Source: Thermoplasmata archaeon (GTDB taxonomy: Archaea > Thermoplasmatota > Thermoplasmata > Thermoplasmatales > Thermoplasmataceae). From it: a stretch of 64,000 bases of DNA. Where the stretch lies: NCBI GenBank assembly GCA_021820525.1, contig JAKADM010000002.1:124001-188000 (forward strand), in the 5' to 3' direction. Shown one piece after another: positions 44,419 through 53,938 of the stretch (positions are counted from its first letter, which is position 1; every line of letters starts with the position of its first letter). Below the pieces are notes generated by a model. It was not told where the DNA came from. It saw only the letters and a program-made list of their open reading frames with translations, and ran no database searches. Made by a program: the position numbers and the translations under genes.

Positions 44419-45894
44419 ATGTTCAAAAACGGGTTTTTATTTGGTTTTTCACTTTCCGGATTTCAATCCGAAATGGGACTTGGAGATGATGACGTTAATT
44501 CTGACTGGTGGAAGTGGGTTCACGATGAAAATAACATAAGAACCGGCATTGTTTCAGGGGACCTCCCAGAAAATGGTGTTGCTTACTGGAACCTTTACGA
44601 GTCATATAATAAAATAGCAAGGGAGATCGGTGCAAATACTATGAGGTTGGGTATAGAATGGACACGCATATTCCCAGAGGCCTGTAAGGAAGTATATGTT
44701 GAAACAGTAATGGATGGAAATGACATAACAGGAATAAATGTAAATAGGGATTCATTGGAAGAAATGGATAGAATAGCAAACAATGAAGCAGTGGAACATT
44801 ATAGAAAGATATTCGAAAATGTAAAAGGATTAAACATGAAGCTCATCATAAATGCATATCACTGGCCGATTCCACTGGAACTGCACGATCCAATCAAATC
44901 CAGAGAAAGCGGTTTACAAAATGAGAAGAACGGGTGGTTGAATCATCAAACAGTCATTGAATTTGTTAAATATGCTACATATATAGCATGGAAATTTGGA
45001 GATATTGCAGATTATTTCTCAATAATGAATGAACCAAATGTTGTATATGGTAATGGTTACGTAAATGTAAAATCAGGATTCCCCCCTGCATTTCCATCTG
45101 TTGAGGCGGCTTTACTATGTAAGAAGCACATTATTGAGGCAATTGGAAGGTCGTATGACGAAATGAAAAAATATACAGACAAACCCGTTGGACTCATATA
45201 TTCCAATGCCGATTATGTACCTTACAGTGAGCAGGACATAGAGGCCACACAGCTTGCCCTGTACAATGACAGATATTCATTTTTTGATTCTCTCATTAAG
45301 GGAGATATGAAGTGGGTAGATACCATTAACCGGGCCAGATCTTTTCAAGAAAAATCATCAGTTGTTAGAAAGGACCTGAAAGATAAGATAGACTGGATAG
45401 GCGTCAACTACTATACTAGGCATGTTGTTAAAAAAACTGGAAACGGTTATACCATACTGGAAGGGTATGGTCATAATGCTCCAAGGGGCTTGAGAAGTAA
45501 GGATAACAGAGAGGTAAGCGATTTTGGTTGGGAATATTATCCTGAAGGTCTTTATAACGTATTAAAGCAATATGGCGAAAAATACGGCCTGCCAATTATA
45601 GTCACAGAAAATGGTCTTGCGGACAGTGTAGACAGATTGAGACCCAGATATCTGGTATCCCATTTTAGTCAGGTCGAAAGGGCTATTGAGGACGGTATTG
45701 ATATCAGAGGCTACCTTCACTGGTCCCTTCTGGATAACTATGAATGGAGTTCAGGTTTTGGATTAAAATTTGGAATCCTTGGGGTGGATCTCAGTACGAA
45801 AAAGATTGAGATGAGACCCAGTGCTCTGGTGTTTAAGGCTATTTCTGAAAATGGGAGCATCCCAGAAAATTTACGGTGGATGGCTTTTACTTAA
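44419..45894 (+). CDS. GH1 beta-glycosidase, archaeal LacS type
   Basis: Releases terminal glucose, galactose or similar sugars from beta-linked oligosaccharides. The 491-residue protein has the GH1 N-terminus FLFGFSLSGFQSEMG, the acid/base E205 in MNEPN, the nucleophile E397 in VTENG and the aglycone-site region LHWSLLDNYEWSSGFG. The insertion pattern and length match the tetrameric beta-glycosidases of Sulfolobus and relatives. No signal peptide, so it acts in the cytoplasm on sugars imported by the neighbouring ABC system. It is followed by the aldo/keto reductase gene. Confidence 0.93.
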   Translation: MFKNGFLFGFSLSGFQSEMGLGDDDVNSDWWKWVHDENNIRTGIVSGDLPENGVAYWNLYESYNKIAREIGANTMRLGIEWTRIFPEACKEVYVETVMDGNDITGINVNRDSLEEMDRIANNEAVEHYRKIFENVKGLNMKLIINAYHWPIPLELHDPIKSRESGLQNEKNGWLNHQTVIEFVKYATYIAWKFGDIADYFSIMNEPNVVYGNGYVNVKSGFPPAFPSVEAALLCKKHIIEAIGRSYDEMKKYTDKPVGLIYSNADYVPYSEQDIEATQLALYNDRYSFFDSLIKGDMKWVDTINRARSFQEKSSVVRKDLKDKIDWIGVNYYTRHVVKKTGNGYTILEGYGHNAPRGLRSKDNREVSDFGWEYYPEGLYNVLKQYGEKYGLPIIVTENGLADSVDRLRPRYLVSHFSQVERAIEDGIDIRGYLHWSLLDNYEWSSGFGLKFGILGVDLSTKKIEMRPSALVFKAISENGSIPENLRWMAFT

Positions 45895-45946
45895 ATATGG
45901 GAAAAATGGATAAATGAAAATTACCTGTAAATCAAGAGGATGAAAA

Positions 45947-46930
45947 ATGAAATACAGGATGCTTGGAAAGACAGGAATTAAAGTTTCGGAGATAGGTTTT
46001 GGTGCGTGGGCTATTGGAGGAACATGGGGGACTGTAAGGGATGACGAATCCATAGATGCTCTGGAAACTGCGGTTGAAAATGGTATTAATTTTTTTGATA
46101 CTGCAGACGTATATGGAGATGGAAAATCGGAGAAGTTACTTTCAAAAATAAAAAAGGAATATGGTGACCAGATCCACATTGCCACCAAGGCAGGGAGAAG
46201 GCTGAATCCACACAATGCTGATGGATACAATTATGAAAATCTCAAAAAGTTCATAAGTAGAAGTATGGAAAATTTGGGTATGAAGGAGCTGGAACTCCTT
46301 CAGTTACACTGTCCACCATGGGAAGTTTATTATAAACCAGAGGTGTTTGATGATCTTGAACGACTAAGGAATGAGGGGTTAATAATTAATTACGGTGTAA
46401 GTGTGGAAAAAGTTGAAGAGGCTATTAAGGCAATTGAGTATCCAGGTGTTTCCACAGTGCAGATAATATTTAATATTTTCAGGCAGAGGCCTGCAGATCT
46501 ATTTTTTCAACTCGCAGAGAGAAAAAATGTGGGGATAATCACCAGAGTCCCACTTGCATCAGGTTTGTTAACAGGTAAATTTAAAGGAAAGGAAACATTT
46601 GAAAAGGACGATCATAGAAATTTCAACAGAAAGGGAGAATCCTTTGACAGAGGTGAGACATTCGCAGGGGTAGATTTTGAAACAGGCGTAAGGATAGTTG
46701 AAAGAATCAAGCCTCTGGTGCCAAAAGACCACACAATGGCCCAATTTGCCTTGAAATGGATACTCATGCACAGACAGGTGTCAACCGTAATTGCTGGAGC
46801 TAAAAAAGAACAGCAGGTAATTGAGAACATTGGGAGCTCTGGCATGAAGGATCTGGATACAGAAACAATGGAAAAAATAGAAGAAATTTATAATAACAAT
46901 GTAAAGTCTTCAGTTCACCAGTATTGGTGA
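45947..46930 (+). CDS. Aldo/keto reductase
   Basis: A 327-residue NADPH-dependent oxidoreductase with the AKR barrel motifs: GFGAWAIGGTWG, the catalytic region FFDTADVYGDGKSE (Asp and Tyr), the lysine in IATKAGRR, and LLQLHCPP with the conserved His. The cofactor loop reads STVIAGAKKEQQVIEN. Members reduce sugar aldehydes or act on glycosides. It follows the GH1 gene by about 50 bases on the same strand and is convergent with the ABC transporter operon. Its substrate is probably a sugar or dehydrosugar, inferred from context. Confidence 0.88.
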   Translation: MKYRMLGKTGIKVSEIGFGAWAIGGTWGTVRDDESIDALETAVENGINFFDTADVYGDGKSEKLLSKIKKEYGDQIHIATKAGRRLNPHNADGYNYENLKKFISRSMENLGMKELELLQLHCPPWEVYYKPEVFDDLERLRNEGLIINYGVSVEKVEEAIKAIEYPGVSTVQIIFNIFRQRPADLFFQLAERKNVGIITRVPLASGLLTGKFKGKETFEKDDHRNFNRKGESFDRGETFAGVDFETGVRIVERIKPLVPKDHTMAQFALKWILMHRQVSTVIAGAKKEQQVIENIGSSGMKDLDTETMEKIEEIYNNNVKSSVHQYW

Positions 46931-46937
46931 AATTTTT

Positions 46938-47915
46938 TCATACAATTCTAAATTCTCCAGATTTAAAACAGGCAACAAAATGTCCCTGATTCTTTTCCAG
47001 AAGGTCAGGGGATTGGGCTTTGCATTTTGCATCTGCAAGGGGGCATATGGATGAATATACGCAACCTTTTTTAGATGGTTCACCCACCTGTCTTTCCTTG
47101 CCATAGGTCTGAAGATACTCAAGCAGGCTTTTATTTTCAGTAAGATTGTTCACCTTGATGGAAGTCAGAAAGGTTGTGTAGGGATGAAGAGGCTTCTTAA
47201 GAATATTTTCTACAGACCCGTACTCAATAATTTTACCTCTGTATAAAACAGCTGCCTTTTTTGCAATCTTTGGCACAATCATTATATCGTGAGTTATTAA
47301 CATCAGGGTGGTATTTCCATTTCTTCCCATATTAGCCAGAGTGTCAATAATTTCATCTCTGTGTACAAAATCTATCATGGTAGTTGGTTCATCAATTACC
47401 ACATATTTTGGATTCGAAATAAAAGCTCTTGCAATTAGTATTCTTTGCTTTTCTCCTCCACTCAAATCACCGCCCTTCTTATTTATGTAACTCTCGTCAA
47501 GGCCAGTTAATCTTAACGCGTCAATAATTTTTTCATCAATTTCTGACTCTTCCTTAATATGGAGAAGATAACGGAGTGGCCTGGAAAGAATCGTTCTTAC
47601 ATCTTCGAGGTTATCTATGGCTCCATATGGATCCTGGTGTATATATTGACTTATCCTCCATAGTTTGGTTCTTCTGTATCTTGTTGATTCAATTTGATCT
47701 ATTTTCACTTGCCCCCGGCTTGGAGTCTCAAGTCCGCATGTAATCCTTCCAAGGGTAGTCTTTCCAGATCCAGTTTCTCCCACAATGGCTATGTTTTCCA
47801 GACGTTTTACATTTAAAGAAACGTTTTCAAGGGCTGTAACTATTCTTCCCTTTGTTCCATAATACTTACTCACTCCTGTAACTTCAACAATGTCTGAATT
47901 ATCATCCTCTGTCAC
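46938..47915 (-). CDS. ABC transporter ATPase, OppF/CbtF type
   Basis: One of the two ATPases of the importer. The 325-residue protein has Walker A GETGSGKTT, signature LSGGEKQRI, Walker B YVVIDEPTT, and the C-terminal oligopeptide-type extension with cysteines (CVYSSICPLADAKC) that in this family can bind an iron-sulfur cluster. GTG start at 47915 overlaps the stop of the second ATPase gene by 4 bases. Opp-type transporters with binding proteins of SBP family 5 carry cellobiose and beta-gluco-oligosaccharides in some archaea. Confidence 0.9.
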   Translation of the reverse strand: MTEDDNSDIVEVTGVSKYYGTKGRIVTALENVSLNVKRLENIAIVGETGSGKTTLGRITCGLETPSRGQVKIDQIESTRYRRTKLWRISQYIHQDPYGAIDNLEDVRTILSRPLRYLLHIKEESEIDEKIIDALRLTGLDESYINKKGGDLSGGEKQRILIARAFISNPKYVVIDEPTTMIDFVHRDEIIDTLANMGRNGNTTLMLITHDIMIVPKIAKKAAVLYRGKIIEYGSVENILKKPLHPYTTFLTSIKVNNLTENKSLLEYLQTYGKERQVGEPSKKGCVYSSICPLADAKCKAQSPDLLEKNQGHFVACFKSGEFRIV

Positions 47916-48703
47916 AACTCCACCTCATAATAGGCACCTACCAGTTTCTTTGTATAATCGTTTTGTGGTTTTGAAAGAACATTTGATACCGGGCCATGCT
48001 CTATAATCTCTCCATATCTCATAACGGCGAGAGTATCAGCCATAAAAACAATTGCCGGAAGATCATGGGTAATAAATATCATGGACGCACCAGAAGTTCT
48101 AATTTTATTTTTTAGGACAGAAAGAACGTAAAATTCGGTTATGACATCCAGAGCAGTTGTTGGTTCATCTGCAATCACAACCTGTGGATTTGTGATCATT
48201 GCAAGAGATATGAGTATTCTCTGTTTCATACCCCCGCTCAGCTGGTGAGGGAATTTTTTCTTCACTTCAATGGGAAGGCTTACAGACAGCAGTGCCTCGT
48301 CAATCAGCCTTTCCCATTCTATTTTGTCATTAATCTTCATTTTATCCTTAATTACAGAAATAAAATTGCTCTCAATACTCTGAACAGGATTAAGAGAGTT
48401 CATTGAAGCCTGAAAAATCATTGTTATCTTATTCCATCTTATTTTATTCAGTCTGTATTCACTCATTTCCAAAATATTCCTGTTCTCAAATGTGATCTGT
48501 CCCCTGGCATAGGACGGGGGTTCTATCAATCCTAAAATTGCTTTACCTACAGTACTTTTTCCAGCACCACTTTCCCCAACAATTCCCAATATTTCTCCTC
48601 TTCTCAAATCAAAGGACACATTTCTCACTGCATTTTTTTCTTCGCCATAGGAGGAATATACTATGGAAAGATCCCTTACAGAAAGAATATCCTCATCGAT
48701 CAT
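47912..48703 (-). CDS. ABC transporter ATPase, OppD/CbtD type
   Basis: The partner ATPase, 263 residues, with Walker A GESGAGKST, signature LSGGMKQRI and Walker B VVIADEPTT. It is somewhat shorter than typical OppD because the C-terminal cysteine-containing extension is reduced. It overlaps both the preceding permease gene and the following ATPase gene by 4 bases. Together with the other four genes it forms a complete importer, transcribed from the binding-protein gene inward. Confidence 0.9.
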   Translation of the reverse strand: MIDEDILSVRDLSIVYSSYGEEKNAVRNVSFDLRRGEILGIVGESGAGKSTVGKAILGLIEPPSYARGQITFENRNILEMSEYRLNKIRWNKITMIFQASMNSLNPVQSIESNFISVIKDKMKINDKIEWERLIDEALLSVSLPIEVKKKFPHQLSGGMKQRILISLAMITNPQVVIADEPTTALDVITEFYVLSVLKNKIRTSGASMIFITHDLPAIVFMADTLAVMRYGEIIEHGPVSNVLSKPQNDYTKKLVGAYYEVEL

Positions 48704-49593
48704 TGGGATATACCTCTGTATGCATTTTCAAGGCTATATCCCATAAGGGAAAGCCCCGTGGCCAGTATTCCTATACTCAATCCAGAGGGCACAATCCACC
48801 ACCATGCACCAACGTACAGTGCATTAGCGGTTTGAGCAAAGAAAAGAGTCGTTCCCCATGCATAACTTGTTATGGGACCAACACCCAGATAATCCATATA
48901 TGCTAAAAATAAAATTCCTCCAGTGGCAGAGAAAATGCTATTCGCAATTACAAGGGGAAGTGTATGGTTAAATATGTCCTTTATTATACTCCGGTGGGGA
49001 GTCCCACTCATAATTGCAACTTCAATATATGGCGATTGCTTAACAGAAAGTGCTGATGATCTGACGGTTCTTGCCATCCAGGGCCACGACAAAAGACCTA
49101 TTATTACTGAAGCTGAAAAGTTCGTGGGCCTTACGAATGTTGCAATCACAATTAAAAGTGGCAATACTGGGAGAATAAGGAAAACGTCTGCCAGCCTCAT
49201 CAGGGGCTCGTCAGCTCTTCTGAAATAGGCTGCAGAAATTCCCACAGCAACGCCAAATACAGCTGAAATAAAGGCAGAAAGAAATGCAACAAAGAGCGTT
49301 GGCTGACTTCCATACATCCACTGGCTGAACAGATCCTGGCCATCTGCGGTTGTTCCGAATGGGTGGCTCAGAGAAGGCGGAGACCACAGAGGTCCAGTGG
49401 TAGCTACAGGATTATAAGGCAGATAAAACACAGATATTAATGCTATAATTATAAAAAAGGCGAGTATTCCGAACCCTAATTTGAAAAAGGAATCATGCAT
49501 TAAAATCCATGCCATACTATTTTTTTTCTTTAAATTTTGAAATTTTTTTAACAATTTATTTTTCATATAGGTTTCAACCATTTTTATTTTCAC
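48700..49593 (-). CDS. ABC transporter permease, OppC/DppC type
   Basis: A 297-residue permease with an N-terminal membrane segment at about 35-57, an external loop, and five further segments. The loop EAIMSGTPHRSIIKDIFNHTLP region (VAIMSGTPHRSIIKDIF) corresponds to the EAA motif that contacts the ATPases. Long basic N-terminus before the first helix. It lies one base after the OppB-like permease gene and overlaps the OppD-like ATPase gene. Confidence 0.9.
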   Translation of the reverse strand: MKIKMVETYMKNKLLKKFQNLKKKNSMAWILMHDSFFKLGFGILAFFIIIALISVFYLPYNPVATTGPLWSPPSLSHPFGTTADGQDLFSQWMYGSQPTLFVAFLSAFISAVFGVAVGISAAYFRRADEPLMRLADVFLILPVLPLLIVIATFVRPTNFSASVIIGLLSWPWMARTVRSSALSVKQSPYIEVAIMSGTPHRSIIKDIFNHTLPLVIANSIFSATGGILFLAYMDYLGVGPITSYAWGTTLFFAQTANALYVGAWWWIVPSGLSIGILATGLSLMGYSLENAYRGISQ

Positions 49594-49594
49594 C

Positions 49595-50593
49595 TCACAA
49601 ATAGGAAACTCTTGGATCGAGAAGAGGATAAAGAAGATCCGCTGCGAGATTGGAAAAAATCATTACCAGTGATGTAACAAAAAGTCCAGCTTCAAGTACC
49701 GGATAGTCATACTCAAGGGCAGCTGTAATGATAACAGTACCCATCCCTGGCAGTGAAAAGAGTGATTCGATTATGAATATTCCGCCTATAAGATAACCAA
49801 ACTGCATGAAGAATTGTGTTATGGAGGGTAGAAGAGCATTTCTTATGAGTTTCATTCTGAACGTGGATTCTTTAAGACCCTCTGCCTTAAGGGCAGAAAC
49901 AAAATCACTCTTCAAAAAATCTATGGTAGCACTCCTTATAATCAGAGTATGATTTGGTATGGTAGAAATTACTACAATTAATATGGGTAGAGCCATGCCA
50001 AGGAGGATTGTTCCCAGGGGAGACCCGTAAGAAAATGGAACAATGGCAGGGAAAATGTGCAGATCAAGGGCAAAAACAAGTATCATTATGAGAGCAAGCC
50101 AGAATATGGGTATGCTATAGAGAAAATAAAGAAGCGGGACAGAAACTCTATCTGTTCTTGTGTTTTTTCTAATAGCAAGATCCACACCAAGAAATATGGA
50201 GATACCCCATGCAATCAGTTGGGAAGAAAATATGAGAAAGAGTGTGAAGGGAAGTGCCCTTAAAACAATGTTTATTGCACTGTCGTTCAGATATTCAAAG
50301 GAATATCCAAAATTTGGAGGAAAGGTAAGAACAACATTTTTGAAATATATCAGAAACTGATCCCATAAGGGAAGATTAAGTCCATACTCCCTTTCAACCT
50401 CTGCAAGTGCTTTTTGATATGAAATACGAGGGTTTTCTGCAATTAATCGTGATACAAATTCATATGCTATATTTCCTGGCATTAGATGGGGAATTATGAA
50501 TATAAGAACAACCGCCGCGAAATAAACTAATACTGTTCCAATCAATCTTTTTACAATGTACCTGGCACTGTATCTATCCTTTAAACCTGCCAC
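49595..50593 (-). CDS. ABC transporter permease, OppB/DppB type
   Basis: A 332-residue permease with six hydrophobic segments. The first helix (RLIGTVLVYFAAVVLIFIIP) is followed by HLMPGN, the usual OppB start signature, and a long external loop. The EAA-like loop SALKAEGLKESTFRMKLIRN sits before the last two helices. Second gene of the importer operon, 42 bases after the binding-protein gene. Confidence 0.9.
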   Translation of the reverse strand: MAGLKDRYSARYIVKRLIGTVLVYFAAVVLIFIIPHLMPGNIAYEFVSRLIAENPRISYQKALAEVEREYGLNLPLWDQFLIYFKNVVLTFPPNFGYSFEYLNDSAINIVLRALPFTLFLIFSSQLIAWGISIFLGVDLAIRKNTRTDRVSVPLLYFLYSIPIFWLALIMILVFALDLHIFPAIVPFSYGSPLGTILLGMALPILIVVISTIPNHTLIIRSATIDFLKSDFVSALKAEGLKESTFRMKLIRNALLPSITQFFMQFGYLIGGIFIIESLFSLPGMGTVIITAALEYDYPVLEAGLFVTSLVMIFSNLAADLLYPLLDPRVSYL

Positions 50594-50635
50594 TATTCTC
50601 GTACTCCTATAATATAGTTTAAATTTTTGAGAGTT

Positions 50636-52552
50636 TTAGTCCTCTCTTTCTTTCTTTTTCTTTTTAACTTTACTGTAGCTGAATGCAATAGCAACAGCAG
50701 CTACTATGATAACAACCGCAAGTACCACGTACAGTTCAGTTGGAGATATACTGTGTGTGGTTGAAATTGGATGAATCACCATAAGAGTTCCATCCCAAAA
50801 TTGGGGCATTGTTAGTGACTGTGTGTTGTATATTCCTGTATGGTTAGTCTGATTCCCCCAATAAACTGAGTTGCTTGTTTCCTCAAAATTATATGTATAA
50901 TAAAGGGGAATCATTGGAACCTGTCTTGCCATATTTATTGCGAGTTGCCTATTCCAGTAGTTACTGTGCGGGGTATCGAAGGGGGCGGCGGAGGCATTGA
51001 TATAATCCTCAATTACATCTGCCAGGCTTCCATTCTTGACCATGTGAGTGCCGTACAGGGCCGCTGCACTTGTGTTTAAAGCCTTATCAAAGGCTGGAGT
51101 GAGGTAACCATAGAAAAATGTATATATGTTAGTTATAAAGGAGTTCAGAGGAATGGCAAATCCGTAACCATCCCACACAGCTGCACCATACGTGGGCTGA
51201 TTTGCAGACGCAATCGTACTTGTAAAATCAGTGGATGTAAGTGGCTGGAGTTCAACGTTAAATCCTGCAGCCTTCCACTCTGTTGAAAGTTCCACAGCTA
51301 TATTGGTAGAACCAGTTTCATAGTTAGGGTATATGACCTTTATGTTGACCTGACTCCCAGATGAATTTTCCCAATAACCATTAACTTTTTTGAAGCCTGC
51401 AGAGGTCATTAGGGAATCCACCATATTCATGTTCTGCGTGTAGTTCGGAATTTCATTTGATGAAAGCCCAAGAATATTATCATAGGAGGAATCAAGGGTT
51501 GCATAGTTAAGAAGCGTATAATTCAGGTTACCGTATCCATCCTCGGCCAGTATATTTCTGTTGACTGCATAGGCAAGAGCCTGTCTCACAGGAGTCATGT
51601 TTAGTGGATATTGCATAAAATTAAGAGTTATGACCTCCTCTCCTGAAGGGATTAGGGTATGAAGGGTATATCCTGGAACTTTAAATGCACGGGCACTTGT
51701 ATATGACCCACCATCCCAGGCTACCTGAATTTCCCCTGCCGATAGAGCAGAGATTTCTGCTGTGGTAGAATCAAATAGAACTATTTTGAGATATTTGTAA
51801 TAGGGTGTTCCTGCATAGTAGTAAGGATTCCTCTTTAAAATCACTGGATTTTCACCGGGCGTATAATTTGTTATTACATAGGGAGCATCAAGAACAATAT
51901 TCTTTTCGTTTGTAAAGTTAACAAAGTCAGAGTCCTTGATATGTTCGAAAGAAGGAGCATAAACCACATCTATTTCTCCCCCTGCGAGTTCATCGAGAAG
52001 GGATGGGATCGGCCTTGTAAATTTGAGTTGTATTGTTGTGGCGTTTATGATTGTGGCATTATGAGCGAGAGGTGCGCCAAGATAATTTGCTGTGTCTGTT
52101 GCAGTATTGTTGTACTCATCCATGGAGAAAGCCAGATCTGTAGAGTTAAGAGGTTGTCCATTGTCCCACTTAAGGTCAGGTCTTAAGGTAAGATTCCATA
52201 TGGTATAGGACGGGTTGGATGACCAGCTCTGTAAAAGTACAGGTTTAATTCCTGCGTCAGGTGGGTAATTCACTGTAACAAGAGGAGTGTAAAATAGATA
52301 ATTCAGTCCTGAGGCCGAATAGGTCGTGGTGAACGGATTTAAGGTTGGCCAGGAATAATCACTCAAAAGAAGTCCCATACTTATTGTTGAGGAGTTGCTC
52401 ACATTCGTATATCCATTATAGGATAGTGCCTCATTACCCACTCTGGCTCTATTATAATCACCAGTGGATTCTACCCCATTAATTGCACCATAAAATACAG
52501 ACGCAATCATAACAAGAGAAATCAATATTATGAGTAACTTTGTTAATCTCAT
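50636..52552 (-). CDS. Extracellular solute-binding protein, family 5, membrane-anchored
   Basis: A 638-residue protein with an N-terminal signal segment (residues 5-25), a family 5 binding domain (WNLTLRPDLKWDNGQPLNSTDLAFS near residue 130 in two parts, and QALAYAVNRNILAEDGYGN), a Ser/Thr/Asn-rich surface with many glycosylation-like sites, and a C-terminal anchor helix with a Lys-rich tail (AVVIIVAAVAIAFSY, then KVKKKKKERED). This layout is usual for archaeal Opp/Cbt binding proteins. The ligand is probably a beta-gluco-oligosaccharide, inferred from the flanking GH12 and GH1 genes; a peptide remains possible. It is first in its operon. Confidence 0.85.
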   Translation of the reverse strand: MRLTKLLIILISLVMIASVFYGAINGVESTGDYNRARVGNEALSYNGYTNVSNSSTISMGLLLSDYSWPTLNPFTTTYSASGLNYLFYTPLVTVNYPPDAGIKPVLLQSWSSNPSYTIWNLTLRPDLKWDNGQPLNSTDLAFSMDEYNNTATDTANYLGAPLAHNATIINATTIQLKFTRPIPSLLDELAGGEIDVVYAPSFEHIKDSDFVNFTNEKNIVLDAPYVITNYTPGENPVILKRNPYYYAGTPYYKYLKIVLFDSTTAEISALSAGEIQVAWDGGSYTSARAFKVPGYTLHTLIPSGEEVITLNFMQYPLNMTPVRQALAYAVNRNILAEDGYGNLNYTLLNYATLDSSYDNILGLSSNEIPNYTQNMNMVDSLMTSAGFKKVNGYWENSSGSQVNIKVIYPNYETGSTNIAVELSTEWKAAGFNVELQPLTSTDFTSTIASANQPTYGAAVWDGYGFAIPLNSFITNIYTFFYGYLTPAFDKALNTSAAALYGTHMVKNGSLADVIEDYINASAAPFDTPHSNYWNRQLAINMARQVPMIPLYYTYNFEETSNSVYWGNQTNHTGIYNTQSLTMPQFWDGTLMVIHPISTTHSISPTELYVVLAVVIIVAAVAIAFSYSKVKKKKKERED

Positions 52553-52603
52553 AATGTCGAAATATTAAAGAATCTATTTATATATTAATAATAATCCGAC
52601 GAG

Positions 52604-52610
52604 GTAGTAT
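52604..52610 (-). promoter_or_regulatory. ATACTAC element before binding-protein gene
   Basis: Read on the coding (minus) strand, atactac lies 51 bases before the ATG at 52552 and about 17 bases beyond the TATA-like box. The same element in the same orientation lies 50 bases before the extracellular GH12 gene. Its reverse complement GTAGTAT also occurs before the GH1 gene. Confidence 0.35.
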
Positions 52611-52795
52611 AACATATTAAAATTCTAAAGCATACAATAAATTATTGTAAATTGTATATACAAATAAATTTTTTATAATTGTTTAGCCGGGCTTGTTTTT
52701 AAAAAAAAATTCAGCATAAATATATATTCATAACTTCTGGTTAAGACAATAGTGAGTAGCAATCCTGTATCTAATTTGTCATTTCTTCTATAACC

Positions 52796-52802
52796 ATACT
52801 AC
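52796..52802 (+). promoter_or_regulatory. ATACTAC element before extracellular GH12 gene
   Basis: The sequence atactac lies 50 bases before the ATG at 52853, in the same orientation and almost the same spacing as the element before the divergent binding-protein gene. Inferred regulator site of the beta-glucan island. Confidence 0.35.
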
Positions 52803-52852
52803 TCATTAAAATATTAAGGAATATTAATTAGGATTTATCATTTTATAAATCC

Positions 52853-53857
52853 ATGAATAATGGTCAAAAAATAGCAGTTATAATAATTGCTATTGTTATA
52901 ATATCCGGAGTTTTTTACTATCAGTTTGGTATCTCAAAGAGTCCCTATGAAAAGCCAATTTCTGTAAATGGGACCCCTCCGGGGAATAGCACATCTTCCA
53001 ATCATAATAACACTATAAACAAAAGCGATAATAACAACACATCAAAAAATTCATCAATCACCGTAATCGGAAATGCGCAACAAAAATATAACTACGCACC
53101 CCTAAGATATGGTGCTATTGGCCCTGATCTTTGGAACCTCGTATCTGCAAACGGGAATACGACAATGAAATATATTGGTGGGAAACTCTATACAAACTCC
53201 TCATTCAGCGATGTGAAAAGCAATGTGGACACAATTCTTGGATATCCTGAAGTGGCATATGGCTACAATCTTGAGGATCAGATGTTTGGAGATCAACAAA
53301 ACACAAATCTAATATTTCCAGTTAAGTTTTCCACATTTGAAAGACTGAATTTCACATCAACGGCAAATTTCTCCTTTGAAAAATTATATCCTTCAAACAT
53401 TCCAATAGATTTTTCCTATGATCTGTGGCTTGAACAAAACCCTTCCAGTGGAAATATGCCCACATCTCAGGATCTTGAGGTTATGATATGGATGTACTAT
53501 CAGGATAATCAACCCATTGGACAGCAGGTCGGGTCATTTCATATGAATGCATTTTTTAATGGAAATGCAATAAATGCGACATGGGAAATATGGTATGGGA
53601 AAGCAAACGCCTGGCCCACAGTTTCCTTCATCCTTGAAGATCCAGCAGTGAGCCTGAATTCAAACATCTCACTTAATATATCAAAATTCATCATGGAAGG
53701 GGGGATTATTTCAGGTGAAAACGTATCCAATCACACTCTGATGGGAATAGAAATGGGAAATGAATTTGGAAATGAAAACCTGAGTACAAATATTAGTGAA
53801 TGGGTTCTTTCCTATTACAGCTTTGATGTGGAGGGTTTCAGAATAAATATTATTTAA
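52853..53857 (+). CDS. Membrane-anchored extracellular GH12 endo-beta-glucanase
   Basis: Residues 6-26 form a hydrophobic anchor or signal segment. Residues 35-75 are an Asn/Ser/Thr-rich linker. Residues 80-334 are a GH12 domain with LGYPEVAYGYN, FSYDLWL, the nucleophile motif EVMIW with E209, and acid/base block GIEMGNEFG with E304. The 334-residue length suits an anchored archaeal GH12 such as the acid-stable cellulases of Sulfolobus. It would cut beta-glucans outside the cell and feed the divergent ABC importer. It shares motif layout, and about the same domain length, with the cytoplasmic GH12 at 43511. Confidence 0.85.
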   Translation: MNNGQKIAVIIIAIVIISGVFYYQFGISKSPYEKPISVNGTPPGNSTSSNHNNTINKSDNNNTSKNSSITVIGNAQQKYNYAPLRYGAIGPDLWNLVSANGNTTMKYIGGKLYTNSSFSDVKSNVDTILGYPEVAYGYNLEDQMFGDQQNTNLIFPVKFSTFERLNFTSTANFSFEKLYPSNIPIDFSYDLWLEQNPSSGNMPTSQDLEVMIWMYYQDNQPIGQQVGSFHMNAFFNGNAINATWEIWYGKANAWPTVSFILEDPAVSLNSNISLNISKFIMEGGIISGENVSNHTLMGIEMGNEFGNENLSTNISEWVLSYYSFDVEGFRINII

Positions 53858-53938
53858 AATTTTAAAACAGACCCTATCTTATTTGTTTTCCTATAGAATA
53901 GGAAAGATTTAATTCACAGGTAGACTTACTCTAACAGG

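Larger units (their letters stand above)
52553..52852. other. Divergent promoter region between binding protein and external GH12
   Basis: This 300-base gap serves two divergent genes and has no coding potential. A TATA-like tatttatatatt lies near 52575-52586 for the binding-protein gene (minus strand), and attaatta near 52823-52830 for the GH12 gene. The 7-bp inverted repeat tgagtag/ctactca lies at 52753-52759 and 52799-52805. Both promoters carry the ATACTAC element listed separately. Confidence 0.5.

Noticed and set aside
52753-52805. A 7-bp inverted repeat with a 39-base loop as a regulatory hairpin
   Set aside because: The arms are short and the loop long for a hairpin; one arm overlaps the ATACTAC element, which is the more regular signal.
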